Source: a virus. From it: 64,000 bases of DNA. Both the position numbers and the translations under genes were made by a program. Positions 6,991 to 14,891 of the stretch are shown in pieces. Where the stretch lies: positions 62,001 to 126,000 of the IMG/VR virus record IMGVR_UViG_3300025435_000010; one strand, written 5' to 3'. Position 1 is the first letter of the stretch. Each line of letters starts with the position of its first letter. The notes beneath the pieces are model-generated. The model saw only the letters and a program-made list of their open reading frames with translations. It was not told where the DNA came from and made no database searches.

Positions 6991-6996
6991 TATTTA
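6991..6996 (-). promoter_or_regulatory. Late promoter (TAAATA) for the 6984-4101 operon
   Basis: Minus-strand TTAAATA ending 6 nt before the ATG at 6984. The only late box seen for the four overlapping genes downstream. Confidence 0.6.
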
Positions 6997-7000
6997 ATAC

Positions 7001-7615
7001 TTATATGAAGAGAAGTTGCTTTGTTTTGAGTTGATTAAAATACTTCTCACTAAGAAATGTAAGATTATTTCGCTTAGCAAAGCTTTTTACCCTAGCAAAA
7101 GTGTAGTGTGATCTCATAAAGTCTTTATTCCATAAAAAATTACGTAACCGTTCAATAAGTTCAACAGCATTACCGTCACGCTTATCATATGCTTCTTTAA
7201 GTTGACTAAATTTAATATCATGCTTATTGTATAATTTACGTAGCATCTCAAAATTTGAATCCTTTGTATAACCATAAATGCTTATAGGTAATAATTTTGC
7301 AATTTGTATAACTACTTGATCGATATGTTTTTGTATATCGTTTTCTTTAAAATATTGCAGCATTAATAATGCATCTGTACAATTTGTTTTAAGTATAATT
7401 ACTCTTTCTTTTGTTTTAAGAGCTAAAAGATATTCACAAAGACCGTGAAAGATATGATGATATAAGAGTTTCTTTATATCTCTGTTAATTATTTTGGAAT
7501 TTAAAAGCTGATATTTTGAAAGATCATTAATCAGATCAATTTCTATAGATCTATAGATAGAAGTAAAATCTATAAGTTGTAAATTAAACTGTTTAAAGGT
7601 ACAACTCTCAATCAC
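7001..7615 (-). CDS. Hypothetical helical protein (204 aa), GTG start
   Basis: I do not recognise this protein. It is predicted mostly helical, Lys/Leu-rich, with no signal peptide or membrane span and no clear catalytic motif. The GTG at 7615 is chosen because an early-type promoter ends exactly 6 nt upstream. Unlike its neighbours it therefore looks early rather than late, and its N-terminus (MIESCTFKQFNLQLIDF) is only weakly like a targeting peptide. It lies 15 nt downstream of the GIY-YIG gene. It may be an early host-takeover or accessory protein, but nothing in the sequence proves this. Confidence 0.6.
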   Translation of the reverse strand: MIESCTFKQFNLQLIDFTSIYRSIEIDLINDLSKYQLLNSKIINRDIKKLLYHHIFHGLCEYLLALKTKERVIILKTNCTDALLMLQYFKENDIQKHIDQVVIQIAKLLPISIYGYTKDSNFEMLRKLYNKHDIKFSQLKEAYDKRDGNAVELIERLRNFLWNKDFMRSHYTFARVKSFAKRNNLTFLSEKYFNQLKTKQLLFI

Positions 7616-7621
7616 TAATTC

Positions 7622-7650
7622 ATTATAACCTCATAATTTAAATTTTGCAA
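7622..7650 (-). promoter_or_regulatory. Early-type promoter for 7615 gene
   Basis: Minus strand TTGCAA (7650-7645), 17-bp spacer, perfect TATAAT (7627-7622), then 6 nt to GTG at 7615. It overlaps the end of the GIY-YIG gene. Confidence 0.55.
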
Positions 7651-8056
7651 GCTCTTGTTTTGGAGCCTTACCAATCCTCACATTGCATATACCGTTATAA
7701 TAATCATCTCTTAGGAGTACATCCTCACCTAACTGTTCTTTAATTTCATAATAAGCTAACGCCCACTTTGAATCACAGGTACGTAAGATTTTAAAAATAA
7801 ATTTATCCTTTCCATACTTCTTGATATCTGCATTAAGTTCATTTGATGAGCTTGTATATGATTTCCAGTCAGACTCCTTATAATCAATTCGATTATTCTT
7901 TTTACCCTTTAATGGCTTACGCTTAATACGACTTGTACATTGCTTTTTACCAATATATTTTTTATTGCTTATTGTATTGATAATCAAATAAATGAACCCG
8001 AACGTATTCTCGCTAACATTTACACCATCATTTAAGATCCAATGTCCACTATCCAT
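7631..8056 (-). CDS. GIY-YIG nuclease (SegE-like homing endonuclease family)
   Basis: Residues 19-36 give the two halves of the GIY-YIG motif (FGFIYLI and KKYIG). They are followed by a basic stretch (SRIKRKPLKGKK) and the block ESDWKSYTSSSNELNADIKKYGKDKF, with a conserved-type YYEIKEQ. This block order is the one I associate with SegE-like proteins of T4-type phages. Such enzymes cut DNA; in T4 the Seg proteins spread their own genes into co-infecting phages. It is 141 aa, complete, and lacks a separate DNA-binding repeat domain. It sits between a small head-protein-like gene and an early hypothetical, a typical place for an inserted free-standing endonuclease gene. Confidence 0.75.
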   Translation of the reverse strand: MDSGHWILNDGVNVSENTFGFIYLIINTISNKKYIGKKQCTSRIKRKPLKGKKNNRIDYKESDWKSYTSSSNELNADIKKYGKDKFIFKILRTCDSKWALAYYEIKEQLGEDVLLRDDYYNGICNVRIGKAPKQELAKFKL

Positions 8057-8067
8057 ATAGATAGTTA

Positions 8068-8316
8068 TTACATTCCCGTTGAATATATACCTCTACGCTG
8101 TACAGGTACTTTTCTTTTCTTCTTCCTACCTATCTTCTTACCACCTAAAATTGATGGAATTCGTGCATCACCTGGTGCATATGCTGCATCGTTTTGGGAG
8201 GGAAATTGATTTCCGTAATTACCTGAAGTAGCTGGACCAGTAACAGCACCTGTTCCCCCTACAACATTTGCGAGTTCTGTTAATAATTGATCTACAAGTT
8301 TATTAAAATTGCTCAT
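8068..8316 (-). CDS. Small Gly-rich basic packaged protein (82 aa)
   Basis: The first 15 residues (SNFNKLVDQLLTELAN) form an amphipathic helix with an LTE-L cleavage-like site, like the other putative packaged proteins. A Gly/Ala/Asn-rich middle is followed by a strongly basic tail (GGKKIGRKKKRKVPVQRR). No family is recognised. A TAAGTA late-like box lies 7 nt upstream of its ATG. The gene is divergent from uvsY, and its start codon touches the -35 element of the uvsY promoter. Confidence 0.65.
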   Translation of the reverse strand: MSNFNKLVDQLLTELANVVGGTGAVTGPATSGNYGNQFPSQNDAAYAPGDARIPSILGGKKIGRKKKRKVPVQRRGIYSTGM

Positions 8317-8343
8317 TGATTTTTACTTACCTTATACTATATT
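8316..8343 (+). promoter_or_regulatory. Early-type promoter of uvsY
   Basis: TTGATT (8316-8321), 16-bp spacer, TATATT (8338-8343), then 8 nt to ATG 8352. This decides the uvsY start: the in-frame TTG at 8316 is part of the -35 box, not a start codon. Confidence 0.6.
8324..8329 (-). promoter_or_regulatory. Late-like box (TAAGTA) inside the uvsY promoter
   Basis: Minus-strand GTAAGTA, 7 nt before the ATG at 8316. It lies within the spacer of the plus-strand early promoter, so both could not be occupied at once. Confidence 0.4.
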
Positions 8344-8351
8344 TAAGTTTA

Positions 8352-8741
8352 ATGCTTGAAGAATATATAAAAGAACTTGAAGAAGATCTTAAGATTAATG
8401 AGTTAAATCTTAAAGACTATCAACTTCGCTTACCTGCTATTAAACATAAATGGACAGGTAGATGTATTCGTCTTAAATCCCAGATTAACTCTCTCAAGAA
8501 ACAAAGAGATAAAGTCAAATCTGATATAATGTCTGAAATTGACCATACAAGTAACGTAAAGCTAACACAGCCTATTATAGCCGCAACAGCAGACAAGCAT
8601 AGTCGAATTCAAGATATTAATTTAAAAATACAAGACGCGGAATTAATTGTTGAACTCTTAGAACGCTCAGAAAAAACTTTAAGCAGCTGTAGTTATGATA
8701 TAAGCAATATAATAAAGATAATGCAGCTTGAAACAACATGA
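8352..8741 (+). CDS. uvsY: UvsY-like recombination mediator
   Basis: A 129-aa helical protein (T4 UvsY is 137 aa) starting MLEEYIKELEEDLKIN. It has the pattern LRLPAIKHKWTGRCIRLKSQ, a coiled-coil region, ATADKHSRIQDINLKIQDAE and a helical C-terminus. Identity to T4 UvsY is low by eye; the call rests on size, this helix pattern and its place directly upstream of uvsW, as in T4. UvsY loads UvsX on gp32-covered single-stranded DNA. The ATG at 8352 is preferred over an upstream TTG because of the promoter position. Its last 4 nt overlap uvsW (ATGA). Confidence 0.7.
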   Translation: MLEEYIKELEEDLKINELNLKDYQLRLPAIKHKWTGRCIRLKSQINSLKKQRDKVKSDIMSEIDHTSNVKLTQPIIAATADKHSRIQDINLKIQDAELIVELLERSEKTLSSCSYDISNIIKIMQLETT

Positions 8742-10201
8742 TAAAGTTTGATTATGACGAGAAAAAAAGATTAGGTATTATATCGGGTGATTTATTCGAC
8801 GAAATACGAGAATATTTTTCTGTAAAAAATGAAGCAGCACACTTTATGCGTAGACGTGGTAGGTTTATGCCTGCTAGGACATATGCTATAACACCTACAG
8901 GTAGATTTGAACCTTGTTTGTATACGGAAATTAAAAAGTTTATAACGAGTCAGCAATATGTAGGTGAGATTGAATATAGTAAAGAATTATTCGAACAAGT
9001 TGTACCTGCAAGACATGGCTGGCATCAGCAATTAGATTTTAAAAGCGAAATTTATCCTCTTAAGTTAAATTTAAGAGACTATCAAGAAGATATAGTTAAG
9101 GAATGTATGTTTAATGGCAGAGGTACAATTATCTTAGCAACAGCAGGTGGTAAAACCCTAACATCAGCCTCTTTAATATCGAAAATTTACAGCTTGTACA
9201 TGTCTGCATATAATAAAAAAAGCTTTAAATGTCTTTTTATTGTACCGGATAGAGGTCTTGCATCACAGACTTATCAAGATTTTATTGATTATGGTGTACC
9301 GTTTAGTGTCTCAAAATGGACTGGGGATGATGACTTAAATCTATCTACTAATGTTGTTGTATCTAATCTTGGTATCCTACAAAGTAAAAATAGTAATTTA
9401 GATTGGCTTGAAGATATTGATCTTCTTATCGTTGATGAAGTACATAAAATTCGTAAAGGCAATAAAATAAATGATATTCTTAAGAAGATTAAAACACCAT
9501 ATAAATTTGGATTTACAGGTACAATGCCTGAAGAGAATCTCGATCAATGGAATATTATAGGTAAGATAGGTCCTATAATTTATGAGAAAAATAGCTACGA
9601 CTTAAGACAGGAAAGCTACGTTAGTAATGCATCTATTCAAATTATAAAATTAATTCATAAAAACGAACCAAAGAAAAGCGATAACGGTAACGCGTATAGA
9701 GAAGAAATAGAATATCTTACTACCTCTATTTTTCGTAATGAACTCATAGCAAGACTTGCTAAGGGATTAAACCAGAATTCACTTATTATGGTTGATTATA
9801 TTCAACACGGGGAGCTGTTATTTGATATTATTCAACGAATGATGCCTGAAAAACAATGTTTCTTTATTCGTGGAGAAGTAGAAGTTGAAGAAAGAGATCG
9901 TGTCAGACAACTTATGGAGACTAATAGTAATGTTGTTGTAGTTGCTATATCGAAAATATTCTCAACTGGTATTAATATTAAAAACCTACACTATATTATT
10001 TTTGCATGTGGCGGTAAAGCTAAGATAAAAATCGTACAATCTATTGGTCGAGGTCTTAGGTTGCATAAGGATAAATCTAAGCTTATAATATTTGATATTA
10101 CTGATGATCTGCGCTATAGCGCAGCCCATGCATTAAAAAGACAAGCACTTTATGAAAAAGAACACATCCCGTTTGCAATCAAAAACATCGAAGAAAAGTA
10201 A
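8738..10201 (+). CDS. uvsW: UvsW-like SF2 DNA/RNA helicase
   Basis: An ATP-dependent helicase that in T4 unwinds R-loops and recombination intermediates and helps shift replication from origin- to recombination-dependent mode. The 487-aa protein has an N-terminal accessory domain, LRDYQEDIV (Q-like motif, about 110), Walker A ATAGGKT (about 133), IVDEVHK (motif II, about 232) and GFTGTMPE (motif III). The C-terminal RecA domain has IGRGLR as motif VI. T4 UvsW is of similar size. It is coupled to uvsY by a 4-nt overlap and overlaps the gp55 gene by 50 nt, so this is one early/middle operon. Confidence 0.9.
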   Translation: MIKFDYDEKKRLGIISGDLFDEIREYFSVKNEAAHFMRRRGRFMPARTYAITPTGRFEPCLYTEIKKFITSQQYVGEIEYSKELFEQVVPARHGWHQQLDFKSEIYPLKLNLRDYQEDIVKECMFNGRGTIILATAGGKTLTSASLISKIYSLYMSAYNKKSFKCLFIVPDRGLASQTYQDFIDYGVPFSVSKWTGDDDLNLSTNVVVSNLGILQSKNSNLDWLEDIDLLIVDEVHKIRKGNKINDILKKIKTPYKFGFTGTMPEENLDQWNIIGKIGPIIYEKNSYDLRQESYVSNASIQIIKLIHKNEPKKSDNGNAYREEIEYLTTSIFRNELIARLAKGLNQNSLIMVDYIQHGELLFDIIQRMMPEKQCFFIRGEVEVEERDRVRQLMETNSNVVVVAISKIFSTGINIKNLHYIIFACGGKAKIKIVQSIGRGLRLHKDKSKLIIFDITDDLRYSAAHALKRQALYEKEHIPFAIKNIEEK

Positions 10202-10763
10202 GCCGAAGAAAGAGCCTAAAATTCTTGATCTTAATCTTATTGGTAATGAGACAGAGGATATTGTTGATGTCTTACCTATTGAAGTTATTGAATCATTACC
10301 TATTGTCGATGAAGCAAGTCCTCCTAAAAAAGTAAAACCCAAGGATAAGGTTCATTATGTTAATAGTAGAGAATTTGAAGATGAAATTAAAAGTTACTAT
10401 AATACAGATGTAATGACAGATAAGTTATGCGAAAGTATTAACAAAATTGCTAACGGTTTATCTTATGCTCCAAACTTCTTAAATTATTCTTATAAAGAGG
10501 ACATGGTCGGTGACGCTGTTGTTAAGATGTTTTCAGCTTTAAAGAATAAAAAATTTAAGATTGATTGTGGATTTAGCCCATTTTCGTATTTTACTACGAT
10601 TGCTTTTCATGCTTTTATTAATAGAATTAAGAAAGAAAAAAAACATCACGAAGCTATTAATGAGTACCGGGATAAGGTGTACACAGAATTAATGTTGAAT
10701 CCTGAAGAGAATAACGGTGCACATATTTACGTTGAGCCAACCGGTGACGATCCAGAAGAATAA
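10152..10763 (+). CDS. 55: gp55-like late-transcription sigma factor
   Basis: A 203-aa protein with a low-complexity basic N-terminus (about 1-65). A region matching the sigma-like core of T4 gp55 follows: YSYKEDMVGDAVVKMFSALK and then FSPFSYFTTIAFHAFINRIK, the latter like a sigma region 2 helix. gp55 directs host RNA polymerase to TATAAATA-type late promoters, which agrees with the many TAAATA boxes in this window. The start lies 50 nt inside uvsW; a later start is possible because the N-terminal residues are not conserved-looking. gp47 follows after 2 nt. Confidence 0.85.
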   Translation: MKKNTSRLQSKTSKKSKPKKEPKILDLNLIGNETEDIVDVLPIEVIESLPIVDEASPPKKVKPKDKVHYVNSREFEDEIKSYYNTDVMTDKLCESINKIANGLSYAPNFLNYSYKEDMVGDAVVKMFSALKNKKFKIDCGFSPFSYFTTIAFHAFINRIKKEKKHHEAINEYRDKVYTELMLNPEENNGAHIYVEPTGDDPEE

Positions 10764-10765
10764 TT

Positions 10766-11824
10766 GTGGATATATTTTTAAATAAATCTAAAGTAGCTAT
10801 ATTTTCTGATTTGCACTTAGGTGTACATCTTGATTCAGTAACCTGGCATCAAGTGGCACTAGACTGGTGTGATTGGTTTGTATCTGAAATAACAAAACAA
10901 GATATTAAAGATGTTTTATTCTTAGGTGATTTTTTTCACCATAGAAGTGATATCTCGGTTGCTACGCTACATGTAGCGAGTTTAATACTCGATAAGTTAA
11001 ATGATTTTAATATTGTAATGATTGTTGGTAATCATGATGCGTATTATAAAGATAGAGCTGATGTAAATTCGCTATCCATTTTAAATGGTCGTAAAAATAT
11101 AACAGTTATTAGTGAAACAGTAACAACAACATTGTTCGGTAGATCTTTTTCTTTTATACCTTGGGGAGGTGATATAGATAAATTACCAAAATCTGATGCA
11201 ATCTTTGGTCATTTAGAGATTGAGAGTTTTAAGATGAATAGTTATAAGACCTGTGAACATGGTACAAAGACACGTGATCTTTTAACAAAATCAAATTTAG
11301 TAATGTCCGGTCACTTTCATCTCAGAGATGAACGAGTTTATGATAACGGTACTATAGTATATGTTGGGAATCCGTTTGAAATGGACTTTGGTGATCTTGG
11401 AGGCATTAAAGGTTATTATTTGCTTAATTTAGAAACGCTAAAATATGAATTTTATGAAAATAAAATATCACCAAAGCATAAAAAAATTACATTAACTGAA
11501 CTCACAAACGCAAAATCATTAACAGGTAGTGATATTAACGAAATGGTAAATGGGCATTTTGTTAAGTTTATTGTTGATAAAAAGGTAAAGAGTGATATTA
11601 TTGATACACTTATTCAAAAATTTTCCGTTTATAAGCCGCTAGCATTTACAACAGATTATACATATACAGAAAATAATTATAATGTTGAAGATAAGGGATA
11701 TGAATCAACCGGCGTCAACATGCAAGCCACAATTGAGGAGTTTATAGATGTGCTAGAAATTGATAATAAAGAGAGTATAATCAAGTATTGCACCGATCTC
11801 TATAAACGTGCTTGTGAAGTATGA
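10766..11824 (+). CDS. 47: gp47 recombination endonuclease subunit (Mre11-like), GTG start
   Basis: The nuclease subunit of the gp46/gp47 complex that resects DNA ends for recombination-dependent replication. The calcineurin-like phosphoesterase motifs are complete: SDLHLG (about 14-19), GDFFHH (about 54), GNHD (about 90), GHLE and GHFH (about 182). Length 352 aa is close to T4 gp47 (339). GTG at 10766 is the first codon after the gp55 stop that gives the expected N-terminus VAIFSDLH. It overlaps gp46 by 4 nt (ATGA). Confidence 0.93.
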   Translation: MDIFLNKSKVAIFSDLHLGVHLDSVTWHQVALDWCDWFVSEITKQDIKDVLFLGDFFHHRSDISVATLHVASLILDKLNDFNIVMIVGNHDAYYKDRADVNSLSILNGRKNITVISETVTTTLFGRSFSFIPWGGDIDKLPKSDAIFGHLEIESFKMNSYKTCEHGTKTRDLLTKSNLVMSGHFHLRDERVYDNGTIVYVGNPFEMDFGDLGGIKGYYLLNLETLKYEFYENKISPKHKKITLTELTNAKSLTGSDINEMVNGHFVKFIVDKKVKSDIIDTLIQKFSVYKPLAFTTDYTYTENNYNVEDKGYESTGVNMQATIEEFIDVLEIDNKESIIKYCTDLYKRACEV

Positions 11825-13632
11825 AATATATAAATTTTAAAACAATAACTATAAAGAACTTTCTTTCTGTTGGTAATGAGCCTGTATCTGTAGATTTTAA
11901 GCGAGGCTTGCACATTATTACAGGTATTAATAAAGACAAAGAAGATAGACAAAACGGTGTTGGTAAGTCTACTGTTGCTGATGCCATTAATTTTGCCGTT
12001 TTTGGTGAAACTCTTAGAGACCTTAAAAAGGAATTTATTGTAAATAGTATTAACAAGAAGAATTGCGAGGTTGTGTTAGAGGCTTCAATTAATCAATTTG
12101 ATACTATTGAGAACATTAAAATTGTAAGAACATTAGAACCATCAAAGTGTTATATCCATATTAATGGTGAAGACAAAACACGCGACAGTATCTCAAATAC
12201 AAACGACTTCATTATGAAGAAGTTTAATTGTACCCCGGAGATATTTCAGAATTGTGTCATTATGACCATAAACAATACTACACCGTTTATGGCAAAGAAG
12301 AAGCAGGAGAAAAGAAAGTTTATTGAAGATATTTTTAATCTCGGTGTATTTAGTAATATGTCGACATTACTAAAAGCTGACGTCACAGATAATAAGAAAG
12401 CTCTTGATATTGAAGGTACAAGATATGAGGAAGTGGATAAAGTTCTTGGAAGCTATATTCGTCAGCGCGATAATACTCTTGAAGAGCGTAAACAAAAGCA
12501 CGAAAAGTATACACAACGTAAGCTCAATAACGCTGATGAAATTATTGAAGTATCAAAAAAAATTAACTCTTTTAAGGAAAAAAGTATTGACAATATTAAC
12601 GAAGCAATCATTAAATTAAAGGATGCAAATACTAAAGTTGATGATAAAATACAAGCTTGTCGCCATACAAGAAGTGAGAGCCAGACGTTAATCACACAAA
12701 TTCAAAAACAATTAAATGCTGTAGGAACTGATAAAGATAAATGCCCTACATGTTTACGTTCAATTGAAGAGAGCGATAAAAATCATATTAAGAATGAAAA
12801 ACAAAAGCTTAACAATGAAATCGATAGCCATAAAAGTACTATTGATAAAGAAACAGATAACGAAACAACGTTAGTATCTAAACGCACAGATATTAATAAT
12901 AAGATAAAAACTTTAGAAAATAGTATTCACGCATATAATCTTGAAATAAAAGATCAGCAAAATCAACAAGCGCGTTTAGATCAATTAAATGAATGGCAGA
13001 CAATGCTTGACCAAGATTTAAAAGATCTCGAGCAAGCGTCTACGCAGTTTGATAAATTAATTGAAGAGAAACAAGACGAACTCAATAAGTTAATGGAAGG
13101 GCTTGATGTTATTAAAGAAACAACTAATGTTTTAGATGTTGTTAAATTTGTAGTATCAGAGGAGGGTGTTAAATCGTACATTGTCAAGAAAATTCTTCAG
13201 CTCTTTAATAGTAAACTTTCGTATTATCTTCAAAAAATGGACGCTAACTGTATTTGTACATTTAATGAGTATTTTGAAGAAGAGATTGTTGATACAAAAG
13301 GCAATGAACGTTCTTATTTTAATTTTAGTGGAGCTGAAAGAAAGAATATGGATCTTGCTTGCCTCTTTACATTCATGGATATGCGTAGGTTACAGGGTGA
13401 TGTATGCTTTAATTTTAGTATTTACGATGAATTATTTGATTCGAGTCTTGATGCTAAAGGTATTGAGCTTGTAATTGGTGTACTTAAGGAACGTGTTGAA
13501 AAATATGATGAGAGTATTATGGTAATTAGCCATCGTAAGGAAAGTGTTAAAGCTGCGACAGGTGATGTTATTTTCTTAGAAAAATTAAATGGTATAACAA
13601 AACGTGTTGATTACAAGGAGTACACATCATAA
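11821..13632 (+). CDS. 46: gp46 recombination endonuclease subunit (Rad50-like)
   Basis: The ATPase partner of gp47. The 603-aa protein has Walker A NGVGKST (about 43-49), a long coiled coil, a zinc-hook CPTC (about 308-311), a second coiled-coil arm, the ABC signature NFSGAERKN (about 500) and a Walker B-type IYDELFDSS (about 537). This is the standard Rad50/SMC layout. It is the last gene of the uvsY-uvsW-55-47-46 operon; a glycosyltransferase gene follows after 10 nt. Confidence 0.93.
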   Translation: MKYINFKTITIKNFLSVGNEPVSVDFKRGLHIITGINKDKEDRQNGVGKSTVADAINFAVFGETLRDLKKEFIVNSINKKNCEVVLEASINQFDTIENIKIVRTLEPSKCYIHINGEDKTRDSISNTNDFIMKKFNCTPEIFQNCVIMTINNTTPFMAKKKQEKRKFIEDIFNLGVFSNMSTLLKADVTDNKKALDIEGTRYEEVDKVLGSYIRQRDNTLEERKQKHEKYTQRKLNNADEIIEVSKKINSFKEKSIDNINEAIIKLKDANTKVDDKIQACRHTRSESQTLITQIQKQLNAVGTDKDKCPTCLRSIEESDKNHIKNEKQKLNNEIDSHKSTIDKETDNETTLVSKRTDINNKIKTLENSIHAYNLEIKDQQNQQARLDQLNEWQTMLDQDLKDLEQASTQFDKLIEEKQDELNKLMEGLDVIKETTNVLDVVKFVVSEEGVKSYIVKKILQLFNSKLSYYLQKMDANCICTFNEYFEEEIVDTKGNERSYFNFSGAERKNMDLACLFTFMDMRRLQGDVCFNFSIYDELFDSSLDAKGIELVIGVLKERVEKYDESIMVISHRKESVKAATGDVIFLEKLNGITKRVDYKEYTS

Positions 13633-13642
13633 AATATATCAC

Positions 13643-14860
13643 ATGATCTCTAGTCCTTTTGTATCTCCGTTTGTATCTCCTTTCGTACAGCCATACGGGT
13701 TAATTCCACAACAACCAATGCAACAGGAGATACCTCAGCCTCCTGAGATGAATTTAAAGCGTGTAATGAATTATTATGCCGATTATTCAGGCTGCGGTTT
13801 TTGGCGAATGATTTGGCCTGAACATATTTTAAATGCACATCAAAAAATGGTTGTACATGGTAGTACGATGATGTGCTTTGATCCAAATTATTTTAGAGGA
13901 GCTGAAGTTGTACGTATTCAGCGTCAGGCAACGGTACATCAATTAGAATTCATTAAGTTCTTAAAAAACTTAAGTAAGGATCTTGGATTTAGAATTATTT
14001 ACGAAATTGACGATCTCGTCTTTAGTGAAGATATTCCTGATTATAATAAATTTAAACCCGCCTTTACAGATCCTAATATTCGTAGAACAGCTCAGGAAAT
14101 CATGGAGCTTTGCGATGAAGTTACTGTAACATGCGATTTCATGAAGGATTATTATATGGGTAAGACAGCTAATAAAAATGTTACTGTTATTCCGAATTAT
14201 CCTCCTAAGTTCTGGATGGGTAACTTTTATAATGAAAAGAAAATTTCAGATAATTTTGACAAATATCGCAAGAAGCCTCGTATTCTATATGCAGGTTCCG
14301 GTGCACATTTTGATGTAGATAATCGTGTTGGACAGAACGATGACTTTGCGCATGTTAACCGTGTAATTCGCGCAACAAAAGACAAATATCAATGGGTGTT
14401 CCTTGGTGCATATCCCTTACCGTTACATGATCTTATTCAGAGCAAGGAATTCGAATTCCACCCTTGGGAGACACTTTACCGTTACCCCGAGCGTATTGCT
14501 AATCTTAATGTCCAGATGATGGTTGCACCTCTTCAAGACAATACTTTCAATAAAGCAAAGTCTGATCTGAAGTTTGTAGAAGCATGTTGCTACGGATTAC
14601 CGATCGCTTGTCAAAATCTTGTAACGTATCAAGATGCACCGTATAAATTTGATACAGGTGAAGAAATGATCGATATTGTTGATGATGTTCTTTCAAAGAA
14701 AGGCCGTTATATGAACATTTCATCTTCCATGCGCCGTCGTGCAAATGATCGTTGGTTAGAGAATGATAATAATATTGATAAGTACGTTGAACTACATACT
14801 CTACCATTCGGTCATAAAGATCGTAAGCTCCTAAATGCTATTAATGGTATTAAGGCTTGA
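13643..14860 (+). CDS. GT-B glycosyltransferase
   Basis: A 405-aa protein starting MISSPFVSPFVSPF with a Pro/Gln-rich leader of about 45 residues. The GT-B type core follows, with RIIYEIDDLVF (the end of the N-terminal Rossmann domain), VTVIPNYPPKFW, KKPRILYAGSGAHF, YQWVFLGAYP and the C-terminal SDLKFVEACCYGLPIACQ, the family's nucleotide-sugar binding block. It should transfer a sugar from an activated donor; the acceptor is unknown and may be DNA, a virion protein or the host surface. ATG 13643 is chosen over a GTG at 13604 that lies inside gp46. The stop codon is embedded in the -35 box of the gp43 promoter. Confidence 0.8.
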   Translation: MISSPFVSPFVSPFVQPYGLIPQQPMQQEIPQPPEMNLKRVMNYYADYSGCGFWRMIWPEHILNAHQKMVVHGSTMMCFDPNYFRGAEVVRIQRQATVHQLEFIKFLKNLSKDLGFRIIYEIDDLVFSEDIPDYNKFKPAFTDPNIRRTAQEIMELCDEVTVTCDFMKDYYMGKTANKNVTVIPNYPPKFWMGNFYNEKKISDNFDKYRKKPRILYAGSGAHFDVDNRVGQNDDFAHVNRVIRATKDKYQWVFLGAYPLPLHDLIQSKEFEFHPWETLYRYPERIANLNVQMMVAPLQDNTFNKAKSDLKFVEACCYGLPIACQNLVTYQDAPYKFDTGEEMIDIVDDVLSKKGRYMNISSSMRRRANDRWLENDNNIDKYVELHTLPFGHKDRKLLNAINGIKA

Positions 14861-14885
14861 TTGTAGTATTAGGTTGTAATATACT
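14857..14885 (+). promoter_or_regulatory. Early-type promoter of gene 43
   Basis: TTGATT (14857-14862), which contains the TGA stop of the glycosyltransferase gene, a 17-bp spacer and TATACT (14880-14885), then 6 nt to GTG 14892. No Shine-Dalgarno sequence. Confidence 0.55.
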
Positions 14886-14891
14886 TATTGG

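Noticed and set aside
6539-6997. 152-codon plus-strand frame with hydrophobic segments opposite the 6535-6984 gene
   Set aside because: Antisense to the PA-rich gene; it has no promoter box and overlaps the minus-strand late promoter. The hydrophobicity comes from complementing polar codons.
8316-8351. Upstream TTG start for uvsY giving a hydrophobic extension
   Set aside because: The TTG is the first bases of the -35 TTGATT; initiation should fall near ATG 8352, so the extension would not be transcribed.
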